64,000 bases of DNA from Crotophaga sulcirostris. Its lineage: Eukaryota > Chordata > Aves > Cuculiformes > Crotophagidae. Numbering within the stretch: the first letter of the stretch is position 1; every line of letters starts with the position of its first letter. The stretch covers positions 3,895,450 to 3,959,449 of the forward strand of contig VYZB01000040.1 of NCBI GenBank assembly GCA_013397455.1, written 5' to 3'. Below the pieces are notes generated by a model that had not been told where the DNA came from, made no database searches, and saw only the letters and a program-made list of their open reading frames with translations. The position numbers and the translations under genes are program-made. This document shows positions 24,801 through 35,900 of the stretch, piece after piece.

Positions 24801-25724
24801 ATAAGCCTACACTGTGGACTGTCCTTTGCAGGTATCTGTATGGCCCCTGTCCCTGTGTTATCTGTCAACCTTTTCCTGCTTCCAGTGGGCACAATGTGTT
24901 GTTTTGCTCTTTTTGCAATTAGAAAACCAAAGCACAAAGACCTCAGAGTCTAAATCCACAGTCGCCAAGATGTCTGCTTTTTGTCTGTGTGTGACTGGAG
25001 CTCAGAGGACCTTACCTGTGTCTGTAAAAGAAACCTGCTGTACATGGGGCAACAGCAACTGCAGCACTTTCTTCCATGAGCATCCCTCTTCCCTAGCTCC
25101 GAGGGTTCCCCTTCCCTGCCCGCCCCAGGGAAAGTATCAGAGTCTCTGTCTCTCCCAGCCCAAGTACAACGCTAGTACAAACAAAATTAAATCCAATGGA
25201 GTTTTGCTCTTTCCACTGCCTCCTGTAGCTTTGAAGTTCAAGGACACCTTGTAGTTTATGTGTCAATATCCATTTTAAACCATCTACTCTTTTGACACAC
25301 TTTGCACTTTACCCACTTAGTGCTGTCAGCCCGCAATTACTGCACGTGGCTTCTCCCTCCTCATTGCCACCTTCGGTAAGGGAAAGCATTTCCAGTGATT
25401 CAGCATTGCTGCTTACCTCTAAAAAGACAATACTGCCTTAGATTTAAGGGATTGCATAACCACAAATGATTTCCACAGCTAATAGCTAGAAGGGAAATAC
25501 TTGTTTCCAAATAAATGCCCTACTGCTGTATTGTGGTGTTGAGGATCTGCAAGCGAGGTGAGCTGGAATTAAAAATGAACCTGACTCATTGATTTTTATC
25601 CTCCAAATAATGAGAAAATCGATATCCAGTCCAGGACTTTAACATCTGCCGACACTGCTGTATTTAGAAATTTAAATGGAGTGTAGAAAACCTGGTGTGG
25701 GGAGTGCTTCCAGTGGTTCCCTAA
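18826..25724. other. Unique non-coding stretch
   Basis: No supported gene or transposon. Three overlapping frames around 24267-24683 (minus and plus) and 24814-25254 (plus) have no recognisable domain and mirror each other on opposite strands. T-runs occur near 21106, 22211 and 22262. The sequence becomes GC-richer from about 25680 towards the CpG cluster. Confidence 0.55.
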
Positions 25725-25890
25725 GCCTGAGGTGTCGGGATAAGCCTGTTTTTGCAGGGTCCTCGTGATGATGGCTGGGTGGCCCTGTCCCTCTCCCGGA
25801 GCCATCCCATAGGCCGTGGCCCAGGACCGCGCACTCAGCACCGGCTCCCGCTTTGAAGCATCGCCACCTGCTGGCGGATCGCGGCTGTGC
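25725..25890. promoter_or_regulatory. Small CpG cluster (possible regulatory element)
   Basis: I count ten CpG dinucleotides in about 93 bases (25795-25887), against very few in the surrounding kilobases, with one more at 25736. The patch is far shorter than a classical CpG island. It ends directly at a long polypyrimidine tract and contains a CTCF-like motif. It could be an unmethylated regulatory site, a remnant of a GC-rich repeat, or an eroded promoter. No transcript start can be assigned. Confidence 0.4.
25861..25874 (-). promoter_or_regulatory. CTCF-like binding motif
   Basis: TCGCCACCTGCTGG matches 13 of 14 positions of the reverse complement of the vertebrate CTCF core CCASYAGRKGGCRS; only the first base departs. 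The site therefore reads CCAGCAGGTGGCGA on the minus strand. CTCF is an insulator and loop-anchor zinc-finger protein whose motif is conserved across vertebrates. The location in a CpG-dense patch beside a G-rich tract fits many real sites, but motif presence does not show occupancy. Confidence 0.45.
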
Positions 25891-25896
25891 ACAACA

Positions 25897-26209
25897 TCCC
25901 TCCCTTTCCCTTCCCTTCCCTTCCCTTCCCTTCCCTTCCCNNNNNNNNNNNNNNNNNNNNNNNNNNNNNNNNNNNNNNNNNNNNNNNNNNNNNNNNNNNN
26001 NNNNNNNNNNNNNNNNNNNNTCCCTTCCCTTCCCTTCCCTTCCCTTCCCTTCCCTTCCCTTCCCTTCCCTTCCCTTCCCTTCCCTTCCCTTCCCTTCCCT
26101 TCTCCTTCTCCTTCTCCTTCTCCTTCTCCTTCTCCTTCTCCTTCTCCTTCTCCTTCTCCTTTTCCCTCTCCTTTTCCCTCTCCTTTTCCCTCTCCTTTTC
26201 CCCTCCTCT
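25897..26209. repeat. Three-phase polypyrimidine low-complexity tract
   Basis: The plus strand is almost entirely pyrimidine. It runs as a CCCTT pentamer array (about 25905-26102, interrupted by Ns), then a CTCCTT hexamer array (about 26103-26158), then a 12-mer CTCCTTTTCCCT array (about 26155-26205). The minus strand is (GGGAA)n and then GGAGAA-type. Four or more GGG runs with two-base loops make a strong G-quadruplex motif, and mirror-symmetric purine tracts can form triplex H-DNA. Open frames crossing it (poly Phe-Pro-Ser-Leu or Gly-Lys-Glu) are low-complexity artefacts. Confidence 0.95.
25941..26020. other. Assembly gap (80 N)
   Basis: Eighty consecutive Ns inside the CCCTT array, with the same pentamer on both sides. 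The true array length is unknown and may differ from 80. Structure-forming (GGGAA)n repeats commonly break sequencing and assembly. Confidence 0.98.
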
Positions 26210-26478
26210 GTGCCAGCCAGCCCTGGTCCTCAGGGAACCAGCATCGCCTCAAGAGGCATTGGTTCACTCTCCAGTCACTGTTTCTAAGGGGATTTTTCTG
26301 CTGCTCTTAGGTGGGATTTTGCCTTCAATGCAGCCCTCAATTTCATCCCTTTGCAGGGGCATCCCTTCCACAAAGACCTGCTGGGCTTCAATAATCAACC
26401 TCAGCTTAATTAGTCCTAACAGTCAGTCTCATCTCTAGACTGTGATTGCCATACCAGTCAGAGTCCTGGGGGCCGGAT

Positions 26479-26500
26479 CACTGAGTCAGCACTTCCTGAT
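26479..26500 (+). promoter_or_regulatory. Maf/AP-1-like site adjoining an ETS-like site
   Basis: CTGAGTCAGCA (26481-26491) matches 11 contiguous bases of the TRE-type Maf recognition element TGCTGAGTCAGCA and contains the AP-1 core TGAGTCA. It overlaps by one base ACTTCCTGA, the reverse complement of an ETS-type AGGAAGT site. AP-1/ETS composites are a known enhancer arrangement. Single motif matches of this length occur by chance, so this is suggestive only. Confidence 0.3.
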
Positions 26501-26658
26501 ATCATCCAAAGCCTTTGCCTCATACATTTCTGATGAGGCTTGAAGCCTGCTGGCTCCTCTCTCTTCTGATCTATTTTTAATGAGCAGTTTGGGGCCTTTG
26601 CTGTCACAGCCATGGAAGGTGATGGCCGTGGCACGGTCTCATTTGTCTGTGTGTAGGG

Positions 26659-26991
26659 GTGTTGATGCCTGTGCAGAGAGCTGTAACGTGTTGTCCAGGC
26701 AACAGCGTGCTTGAGAGCAAGGAGGGGGGAAAGCGTATGGACAGCTCTTGGGAAGAGGTTTGCTGGCTACTGCGGGACAAGATACCAGGATACCTAACTA
26801 CAATGGCAGCACGCCTGCAGAAAGGGGACAGCGAGCCAGTCATGGAAGATTTGCTACTTTTTGATGAATCAGCTCCAGATTATGCCAGAAGGACAGTTGT
26901 TTTCACTGTCTGCAGAATCTGTGCAGAGCAGTCAGGAGAGCTGCAAGCTATCGAAATAAGCCCTCTCAAAATGAACTGCTTCATGGCATGA
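26659..26991 (+). other. Candidate small ORF, unidentified (low confidence)
   Basis: A 110-codon plus frame. Its second half has a balanced, soluble-protein-like composition (for example PVMEDLLLFDESAPDYARR), unlike the Cys/Ser/Leu-rich translations typical of non-coding frames nearby. I do not recognise a domain, signal peptide or membrane segment. A second in-frame Met lies near residue 27. It may be an exon fragment, a small ORF of a non-coding transcript, or chance. It begins about 450 bp downstream of the polypyrimidine tract and CpG cluster. Confidence 0.15.
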
Positions 26992-29900
26992 TATGCATGA
27001 TTTCCCATTTTTCCATCATCTTACTACAGTGTCCATGACTTGGTAACAGATTCATCCCTCTTGATTGTGACACAGTTGCAATACATCAAGGCCAAATCCT
27101 GCAAGGGACTGAGCATCTTCTGAGACCTGCTGAGTGCCTTTGGCTGTATCCTCGTCATTAAGAGAAAAAACAGGCAGGCTCAGCACTTCCCACCAACGTT
27201 TTAGCAAGGGCTGCGACAAAGTCGTGAAGTCCTTTGGCACCATGTAGCCCAGAAGGGCACAGAAGAGGACTACGGGCACTGTTCAAGCCAGCCAAAATCT
27301 GTGCAAAGTCTGGCACTTTTGCTTGCTGTGTTTACAAGGGATATTGTCATTATTTATTGATTGGTTATTTATGTTGCAGTATCATTTTGGCCAGGAACCC
27401 TTAGGCCACATGCACCAAGGTCCATACAAAAACAGAAAGAGTCCTTGGTCCAAAGTAGCTCAGAGTCACAAAGTGAGATAAGAGACAACAAACAAGTACT
27501 ACAAACAGTGGCATGGGAAGGGAACAAGGGCCAAATATTAAATACAGAAAAAAATGACTACACAGCCAACTATTGTTAAAAACTTGCAAAAATACGTCAC
27601 TTCTCCTGTCTGTTTTCCCTTCCTAGCTAGATTTTCTGCAAAGCCAGGAATGTGTCTGCTGCTTTCTATGTGCTAGATTTGTTATACATCTTCCACAGAA
27701 AGTTCCTGACCTAAAGCACACGGAAAAAATGGAAGTGTTTTTGCTGGCTTCAGTGGACCTTGGGTGAGCCAAAAGTCTTAAATGCAGAATACCTCAGTGG
27801 AAATGAGATGTCATGTTTTCAGCTGAACTTTTATCAGCCTAAAGCCCCTTGTCTCAAAAGATTTATTCAGGGACTTCCTTGTTTACTAGTGCTACTAGTT
27901 TACTAGTCCTTCTCATTTCTTCCCTTTCAGTTAAGTCTATTCCAATACCGACCCCTGCATCCTAATACTGGGATTGTTTTCTGCTTGAACCAAAATGGTC
28001 TCAGATCCAACTTGTGCATTTTTGCAAATCTCAGTTAAAATGCAAATAATTTCCTCTTAATGCCACCAGTCTGACAGATATTTCAGATGAGGATCTTTAA
28101 TGGGTCGTATTCTCCAGTAACTGTACAGTCTGAGCAAGTACCTGGGTACTTTCTTAGATGATATGGGTTTGTGCCACAGCTGTAGCTGAAGATACAGTAG
28201 GTGTTTGGATATCTGTACCCTATTTTTGTTGACAGTCATATGGGTGGAAATGGAAAAGTTTGTGGATCTTAGGTCATCTTTTTTCCAAAGTCTGCCCTAT
28301 ATATTTTGCTGTAGGACTACTCTGTGCTCTGATATTAAAGATAGTCAGAGCTACTTCACACAGGTTCTTCTCCTTCACTCCTGCTGACCCAGAAGTTTGA
28401 AGGAACAGTGACTTTAACTGAACAAGTAGGTATCCCACCAGTAACTACCCTTGCTTGCCTGTCCCCTCCATTGCTTACTGAATTTCATGCTCATCATAGT
28501 TAGAAAAGCAGCTTTGATGGTGATAAGAAGTAGCAGTAATCCTGCTCACTACTGTCACTGCTCACACAGGGAGTCTGAATAAATCATACACTCGGGAGCA
28601 AAGCTGCCATTGTGCCATCAAAAGCAAAAAGGCAGTGGCACAAAACCCTGCTAATCCAGAGAAAAAGGCCAAGCTTCAAATATCTTAAACAATTGGAATA
28701 ACCCATAAGAGAAAGGAATGAATCTAACCGGTACCTTCAATGAGCATCAGACCAGTTGAGGGCAAGAAGATAAATAAGCAAAGTGAGAAAAGTGAAGCTC
28801 AGTGCAGTGTAAGCCTTTACCAAGTGCTGTGTCTCCTTGGAAGAAGAAATGATCTCTCTTCTCGTTACAACAAAGAGGCAGAAAGTCACTCTGCCAGAGC
28901 TTTGGTACTGATAAGCCCAGTAGATGATTCTAATCACTGAACATGTCTTAAGTAACAGAGCAAATCAACTGGGAGTTTTTATTTAATACTTTACCGGTTC
29001 CAGCTAAAGATCTGATTTTCCTTGCTCATGGAGTTGCTGTCAGAAAAAGCATCTTCCCAGGCACTCAGCGTTCAGTTAACTGGGCAAAGAAGAGGAAGAA
29101 ATAATTCTAAAGCCAGAAGATTGTGAAACTTGGCAGGAGAGGCTGTTTAAGTAATTGATACGAATATCTGGAGAAAGAGAATAGGATGGGAGATGGAAAC
29201 TCATGGTCCAGGGACAGGTATTTTCCCATACATGTAGGAGTTATGCCCATTTCTTATGAAGGTGAGGCACTGGCAATGCCAACAAGAGGGCACTAGGCAG
29301 AAATCTGCCCCTGCAGGATTGTTTTTATATTCCCCACACTATGAATCAGGCCCTCAGCTAGGGGAATATTAATCTGTGAAGTAAGGTAACTTGGTTTATG
29401 CTTCCAGGGGTATATCAGTGGAGCTCAGCTCCATATGGTGAGCGGAGTTCAAAGCACCATTCAGCTATCTGTCAGCATTGATTGCATCTCCGTGGGCTGA
29501 AATGGAAACTTTGATGCACACCTGTGGATGCCTAAATGTAGGTGTCTCATTCTGCGAGCTGAATGTCAATTGCACAGCTGAAGCAAAACCATCAGGGCTA
29601 CACCAGTTGGCAATAGCTATAAATCTGATTCTATTATTTTCCTGGCTTCAGGCATATAGATATCCTTAGATAGACTAACCAGAGCTAATGGACACAATTT
29701 GTTAACAAATTTACCACTGGCAGCAGGACAGAAGCAAAGGTGTTTTATGGATCCTTGTAAAAATAGATTGCTAACTATTTGTGAAATTTTAAATTCAGAA
29801 GCTTATGTCTGGAATATTTGATGTAGTTAACAATGTGTCTTTGACCTCTTTTGTGCTTTTGTGGTTTGGCCAATGCGTTTGTACATCTGGAATTTGGCTC

Positions 29901-32900
29901 TTTCATGAAATGTTAAATAAAGGCAAAGTTGTCATCACATATATGAGGAAATACAGAGCTTTGTACGTTGTCTTTGAAAATTCACCTTCACTGGGTCTGT
30001 TCTTTTGAGTAAAATGTCACATTTAAAATATCTGTTTGGATGTAAAAAGCTTTGCTGGTTTCAGGGAATTTAGTGCTTAGCTTGCTGCAAGTTGGGGCAA
30101 GGATTTTCCTCTCTGTAGTGCAATGCATTTGCGCACACCACCTTAAATGAGCTCGGTTTGCCTGCAAAGACCTCCTGCAGGGCTGTGCAATAGCATGGCA
30201 AGTAATAGCTTAAACCTGCTTATAGCAGCATCTTTTAGAAAGAAATTCGCAGCCAGTGTCACATTTAGTCAGCACAGGATGTGTTGTTAGTTCTCTAGCT
30301 GAGACTGTCAAATTTTAGCCTTGAAAGATGGCAACTTAGCCTTCCTCTTGTGCCCCATTCCCCCCACTTCTTTTGGCAAACAGGTAGGGTGTGGGTTCAC
30401 ACACAACCTACCTGTGCCATGGCATGCTGAGAAACAGTGAACTGCAGGCAGTGCTTTGAGAAAGAGGAGCTCTGGAGGGGAAGTATGTACTAAAAATTTG
30501 CTAAAAACTGCCTTCTGAAGAAGTGACCCCAGAACCTGAAGAAACAAAGAAAACTGCAGTTATCTCTCACAACTTTTTCTTTACACAACAAAACAAATAG
30601 TCTGTTTTAAGTAATCTCCTGAGGTAATCGATTGATCTTTTTTTGTTGTTTTTTTTTTTTTCTTTTTAAAAGGGCTTTTAGAGTCCTTTCCTTGTGTTTT
30701 CTGGAGCATGGTCATATTACTTGAACATTTATTCACCTAGGCTTTTACACAAGTCATTTTAGAGTTCATCTCCATTGTTTCTTTCCTGGCATGTGTCATG
30801 GGTTTTTCTTCTTCCCTGATTCATTATACAGCATGGTTTTGATGTACTTATACAAAAGATTCACTACTGGCTATTTTCTCTTTCCACATCTTCTTTTTAT
30901 CAACAACTTTGCTCTACGACTCAGGATTTCTATCAGCTATAGCAGTTCATTTGAGTTCTTGGAGGAATTTGGGGGGAATTGTGCTTGACACTTTGTAGGT
31001 TAGTTGCTTAGCTACCTAGTTTGGTCTAGGAACATCTTGTCTTTTCTTCCCTCTATATTTAGTATGTCCACTGTAGGCTGAACTTTCTTCTGTGTCTCCT
31101 TTCATCCAACATATTAGCAGACTTTTAAAAGGTTTTTCTAGCCAGCTCTATGAGAGACTGTGACAGCACATTTTCTTAGTTAGTGCTTTATTGTTCCAGT
31201 TGCTGCTCTTCAGCAGTTGTCCCTTTTGAATGGAATTCTGTGATCTGGTAGTACAATTGTGTGGTTATATTTCCTTAAGGAGCTGTCAAGATTTCTAGTT
31301 ATACTGGCCAATTTTGTCTTGGTAGGTCAATGCAAATCTGGGCTGAGTATAAACAACTCCACTGGCTTCACACATGAACACAGAGTGAGTTTTAAAAGTT
31401 TCTGAAACAGTTGATCTTCTGCATTTGTCACTAAATGCTACTTTGTTTTAGGAAACAAATATCATTCAACGGGGGCAAGCTTGTAAATACATTCAACAGG
31501 TCGCAGCATTCTGGGTCCACTGTGTAATCTTTCGCTGAATTAGGAGGTAATCAACAGGGAAGGTGGGGGTAGCAAAGGGAAGAAAAAGAGAGGAGAAATA
31601 TCTTCTATAGCTACCCCCTCTCTGTGAGCAGCTCCAACACAGCAGCCCCTCAAGCAGTGAGTTGACTTTGTTGGCTCAAGGGAATGGTGACTTTCCAGGC
31701 TTTACCACCCATCCCAGGGTAGGCTGTGGGACAGAGATGCCCTACCCATACCATGGTCCTTCCTAGAGGCCATCCCTTTCCTGTCCAAGTCTACTGGACA
31801 TTTTCTTCTTGCTGCTCCCTCTGTCTTTCCCTTTCCACTGCTGACTGCTCCTGCTTGTCATGATCTAGTCACTTCTACTCCAGTCTCCACCACAGAGAGG
31901 CCATTTCTCTGCCGTGCTCACCTGCACAGGTAGCTCCAGCAGTGCTCCTTCCAGTCCTCTGCATTCAAGATCTCCCTCATAAGTCTTGGCTATTTATTCC
32001 AAGTATATTCAGACCTGCTCTTCTGGTCTGCTCTGGTTTCATGCAGTCCAACTCTCTGAAAGATCACCAGAGGAAAACTCATTTTCTTCATCACAAAAAA
32101 TCAGAAATATATTTGAAGTCCAGCTAATTAAAAAGACTGTTTCTTGTCTCATTCTTTCAGATTGATGAGGTTTCAGAGCAAAACAGCGGTAGCCAGTGTG
32201 GATGCTGCTGATTCTCAAAATGCAAAAGGGAAGGAGAGGGAACTGATCCAAACTGATGGGCACAGCTACTGGCAGTGGTGAAAAACACCACAACCCCACC
32301 AACTGCAGCTGGGCAGCTTCACTCCCAGCAGCAGAGGGTCTAGTCCTCAGCTAGTTTTTTTCCAACCATATCTGCGTTTGTCGTAGTGCTGGATCCAAAT
32401 CTGAGTGCAGGAGTGATTGCTACACTGGGAAAACTGGAGTGGGTGGAAGAACACTGTGACATGCCTTAAGGCTATGGCCAATGTTAGATTTTGTCCAGAG
32501 GCAGTTTCTGGTATTAGCTCATGAATAAAAAAAGTGCCATGCACTGTCAACTGTCAGCCACTCAGAGCTGTGCGGACAAGATAAACCAATTCTAATGAAA
32601 AAAAGATTTCTTTCAAATAATTCTTACATGATCTATAACATGAAATGCTTCTGTTTCTCAAGTCCCCATGCACAGACCAGTTCTGAAGTCGCTGAGATTC
32701 TTCTGTGGGACTCAGACTTTCATTAAACAAAAGGAAAAAAATGTCTGGCCTTTATAGATGTGAATAAAACTTTCCAAGCATGAAAAGAATGTCGAATCTT
32801 GCCTATGCACAGAAGTCTATTGCTTTAACTACTTTAAAAGGCAGAATGGAGGAAATTAGCCTGGTATAGAGTTGTTTTATACCAATGTAGTTAATCCCAT

Positions 32901-35900
32901 ATGGCAGGGAAACATATGGGCACAGCTCTCGTACACTTTTATCCTAATAAAGGACTAAGTACACAGGGGGAGGTGTCTGGGCCCAGGTTGGCAATCAGGG
33001 ACAACCTAATTTAACACAAGTGGTGCAGTTCCTGTGCCTCATGCATGGATGTCACAGCTGCTCACCCCTTGGCTCATACAAACTCAAAACCCTACTATAA
33101 CCTTGCTCTGAGCAAGGCTGCTCTACCCGTATCAGAACAGATCAAATCCAGAAATGTCTGGCAGCATTTCTAGGGCTCTGCTTTTCCTTTTTAATAATAG
33201 AAGCCTTCGTGCAGACATACCTAGGGTGGCAGACAAGTCATCCTGCTGGCAGAGTTTACTGTGCTTGGGAACTGTTCTAACCTTTCAGCAAAAAAAAGGA
33301 TCATTATGTCTGTAGAAACTGTTTCCCCTAAAAAGGATGGTTGATAGAGCAATAGCAAAGTATATATTTGCAGGAGAGCCCAGGACTGGATCTGCAGCTG
33401 CCCCAAAATGTTTGTTTTGAGACAAGTGGGTGCTATGGTCCTTTTTCTAGGGGGCACTGACCCTCATGAACACATCGTTCCCTTGATGAGCTGTTTCTAT
33501 GGAGTGTAACTCCAATGGGTTTGTTTCAATGCTTTCTCCTCTTCTACCTGTGACCCCTACAGACACTTTGTCTCCTTTTCAGACATTCCAGAAGCAAAAT
33601 GAGCTTCAGATGGTTTCTGCAGCTTACGTGAGTTCCCCAGGGCCTGCAGAAGAAACTCCTTCTGGTCTCTTCCCCTCTTATCCTCTATCTCAGCTCTGCA
33701 GCTCTCTGTGGCAGATGGCAGAGCCTGATTTGTCCCAGGTAACTGCTCTGTGCCAGCACCTGGAGTTCTGCCCGGAGGCCCTGGGCTCCTAGGACTCTGC
33801 CCTTGGAGCTGTGCTTTCTCTGCATACTCATCTTCTCAAATGGTCTGCAGGCACAGATAGCTTGCATTAATTCTCTAACAGCCAACCAGTGCACATGGGT
33901 TATGGTACAGATTGTGTTTACTCTTCGTATAATTGATTCAACAGAGGCATCGTTATAAAACACCCAAGTTTGCTTCCAAATTTCTTGCCCAAGCTTTGGG
34001 GTTCTCCATTTGCCTTTTGTCTGCCACCAGTGTGACACCAAGATTATTAAGAGAGCTGGAAGGCGGAAGTGTATGTGCAAGGACACTTGAAAAGTTTTTT
34101 AACACTTGGTTATAAATAACTTTCCATAATGGGCATCTTCATTTTACAATGAGCCTTTTCAAGTGAAATAACTCTAGCATACCCCATTCCAGCCATGCTC
34201 TTTTAGCATCCTGCAAGGAGTTTCAAAGAGAGAAAATAATAAATATAATAATAATAAAATGCAGCTGGAATGATAAAACAATACAAGGAAGATCATAGAC
34301 TGTATCGGTGCTAGAGCCAGAAGGGAATTCACATCACCCATCACATCACCCAAACCTTGGTCCTTTTCCTCCCTTGATGTATCTTATAGGCATTGTGCAG
34401 ACAAGCACCAAATCCCAGGATGGCAGCTCTAAAAGAGAGCGGTTGAGACTACCTGGTGACCAGAGCTGCACTGTCCTAGAGAAGTGGAGGGGCGTTGTTC
34501 ACATAGTGTGAGGAGATGACTCTGGCTTTGTCTCTGACAAGAACAGGTCTAAGGAAAATTGTGAAAAGTCACTTTTTGAGGGTAGGAGGCATTTATACCT
34601 CTGAACAGCATGCAATAGGCTTCTCAGCCCCAAGGAAGCAGGCAGAGGGAGTTGGTGGGGGAGTGAAAGACAGGAAAGCAGAGAAAAAATGCTTGTCTTT
34701 GAGATTTTTTTTAACCATTTACTACCCAAATGCAAACACACCAGTGTTTTCTGGCTCCTGACAGTTTCATAATTAGCTTCTGCTTTTTTCTCTGCTATAC
34801 TGCCAAGGAGAGTCTCCAGGCTTCACCATGAAGCTATTGGTACATCACTTTGGAGATCAATCTTCCCGGTTAACACCAAGTTACTCAAGCAATTTTCCCA
34901 GGTGCCACGCTCACTGGGGCAGACAGGCCTTTTCCAACTCCTCACCCTATTCTGGGCCAGCCAGGACTGCCCTCTTCTCCTCAAGCCCTTCCACCTCCCA
35001 CAAAATTTTGCACAAGTAGGTCTGAAACCCACCTGCAGTCCCAGCTCTGTGACTGTGGCAAACCCTAAGGAAGAGCGCGGGGCTGGGTGTGCCAGCAGTG
35101 AGGGACTCCCCTTGCCACAGCAAACCTCAGCAGGCCAAGAAGTCAACTTCCCACTTCCTTCCAGTATTACCACTTTGAGCCCAGGGCATTCGGCAGCGCA
35201 GCTGGGGACACAGACAGTCCTTCCTTTCTCAGGGTTTTGCTGCTCTAAAACCTGCAGCACATGTGTCTGCTCAGCACTGAGTGAGAAATACGGAGGCAAG
35301 TGCCAACGAAAACAGGCCCGAAGGGACCAATTTCTATAGGAAATGCCAAAAGACTGAAATGTACGTAGTGCAGTTTGTGACCTTTGGTGGGGAGGGCCAG
35401 CACTACGCTGCCAGGCAGTGTATTGGAGAGGTAGGACAGAGCAGACTGGACAAACAGGCAGAGCAGCATTACATGAAACAGAAGACGTAAGCGCAGGCCG
35501 TGCAATAGGGAGATGAGCTCTGAGCACCAGGGCAGCTGAAGGATCAGCCTCTCCAGGGAAAAATAGAGATGCTAGGAGGTCTTGAGGTGTCCAAGGTCAG
35601 CCTGGCAGTGTCCTGCAGAGAAGCTTGGTAGCTTGGCAGCCATGGTGCTCTGCTTTGAGCTCCAGGAGGGGTGAGGGGTTTAATTCAGAGCTGCTATTTG
35701 CTCTAGGGTGATGCCCCTAAAAGCATTTTTTTATTTCTTTCCTGATTCATTTGGCTGAATTATCATTTCTCCTCTGTTTTCTTTTGCAGCCCTGCAGTGA
35801 TGGCTCTGCTTCCTTCTCCCTTCCAGGACTGCACTCTAGCAGGAGAGCTAACAGGTACATACGGGTGGGATGCGATCCCAGAGCAGGGCTTGCATTTGGG

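Noticed and set aside
25596..26438. Long ORFs on both strands across the polypyrimidine tract
   Set aside because: They are low-complexity translations of (CCCTT)n and (CTCCTT)n that run through an 80-N gap; not genes.
29279..29295. Possible CTCF site (CCAACAAGAGGGCACTA)
   Set aside because: The right half fits the motif well, but the left half departs at conserved C positions or needs an extra base; too weak to list.
34823..35527. Longest ORF of the window (234 codons, minus strand)
   Set aside because: It lies in a GC-rich, stop-poor patch, overlaps a 145-codon frame on the opposite strand, is rich in Ser/Leu/Cys/Trp as non-coding translations are, and shows no domain, signal peptide or splice context I can support.
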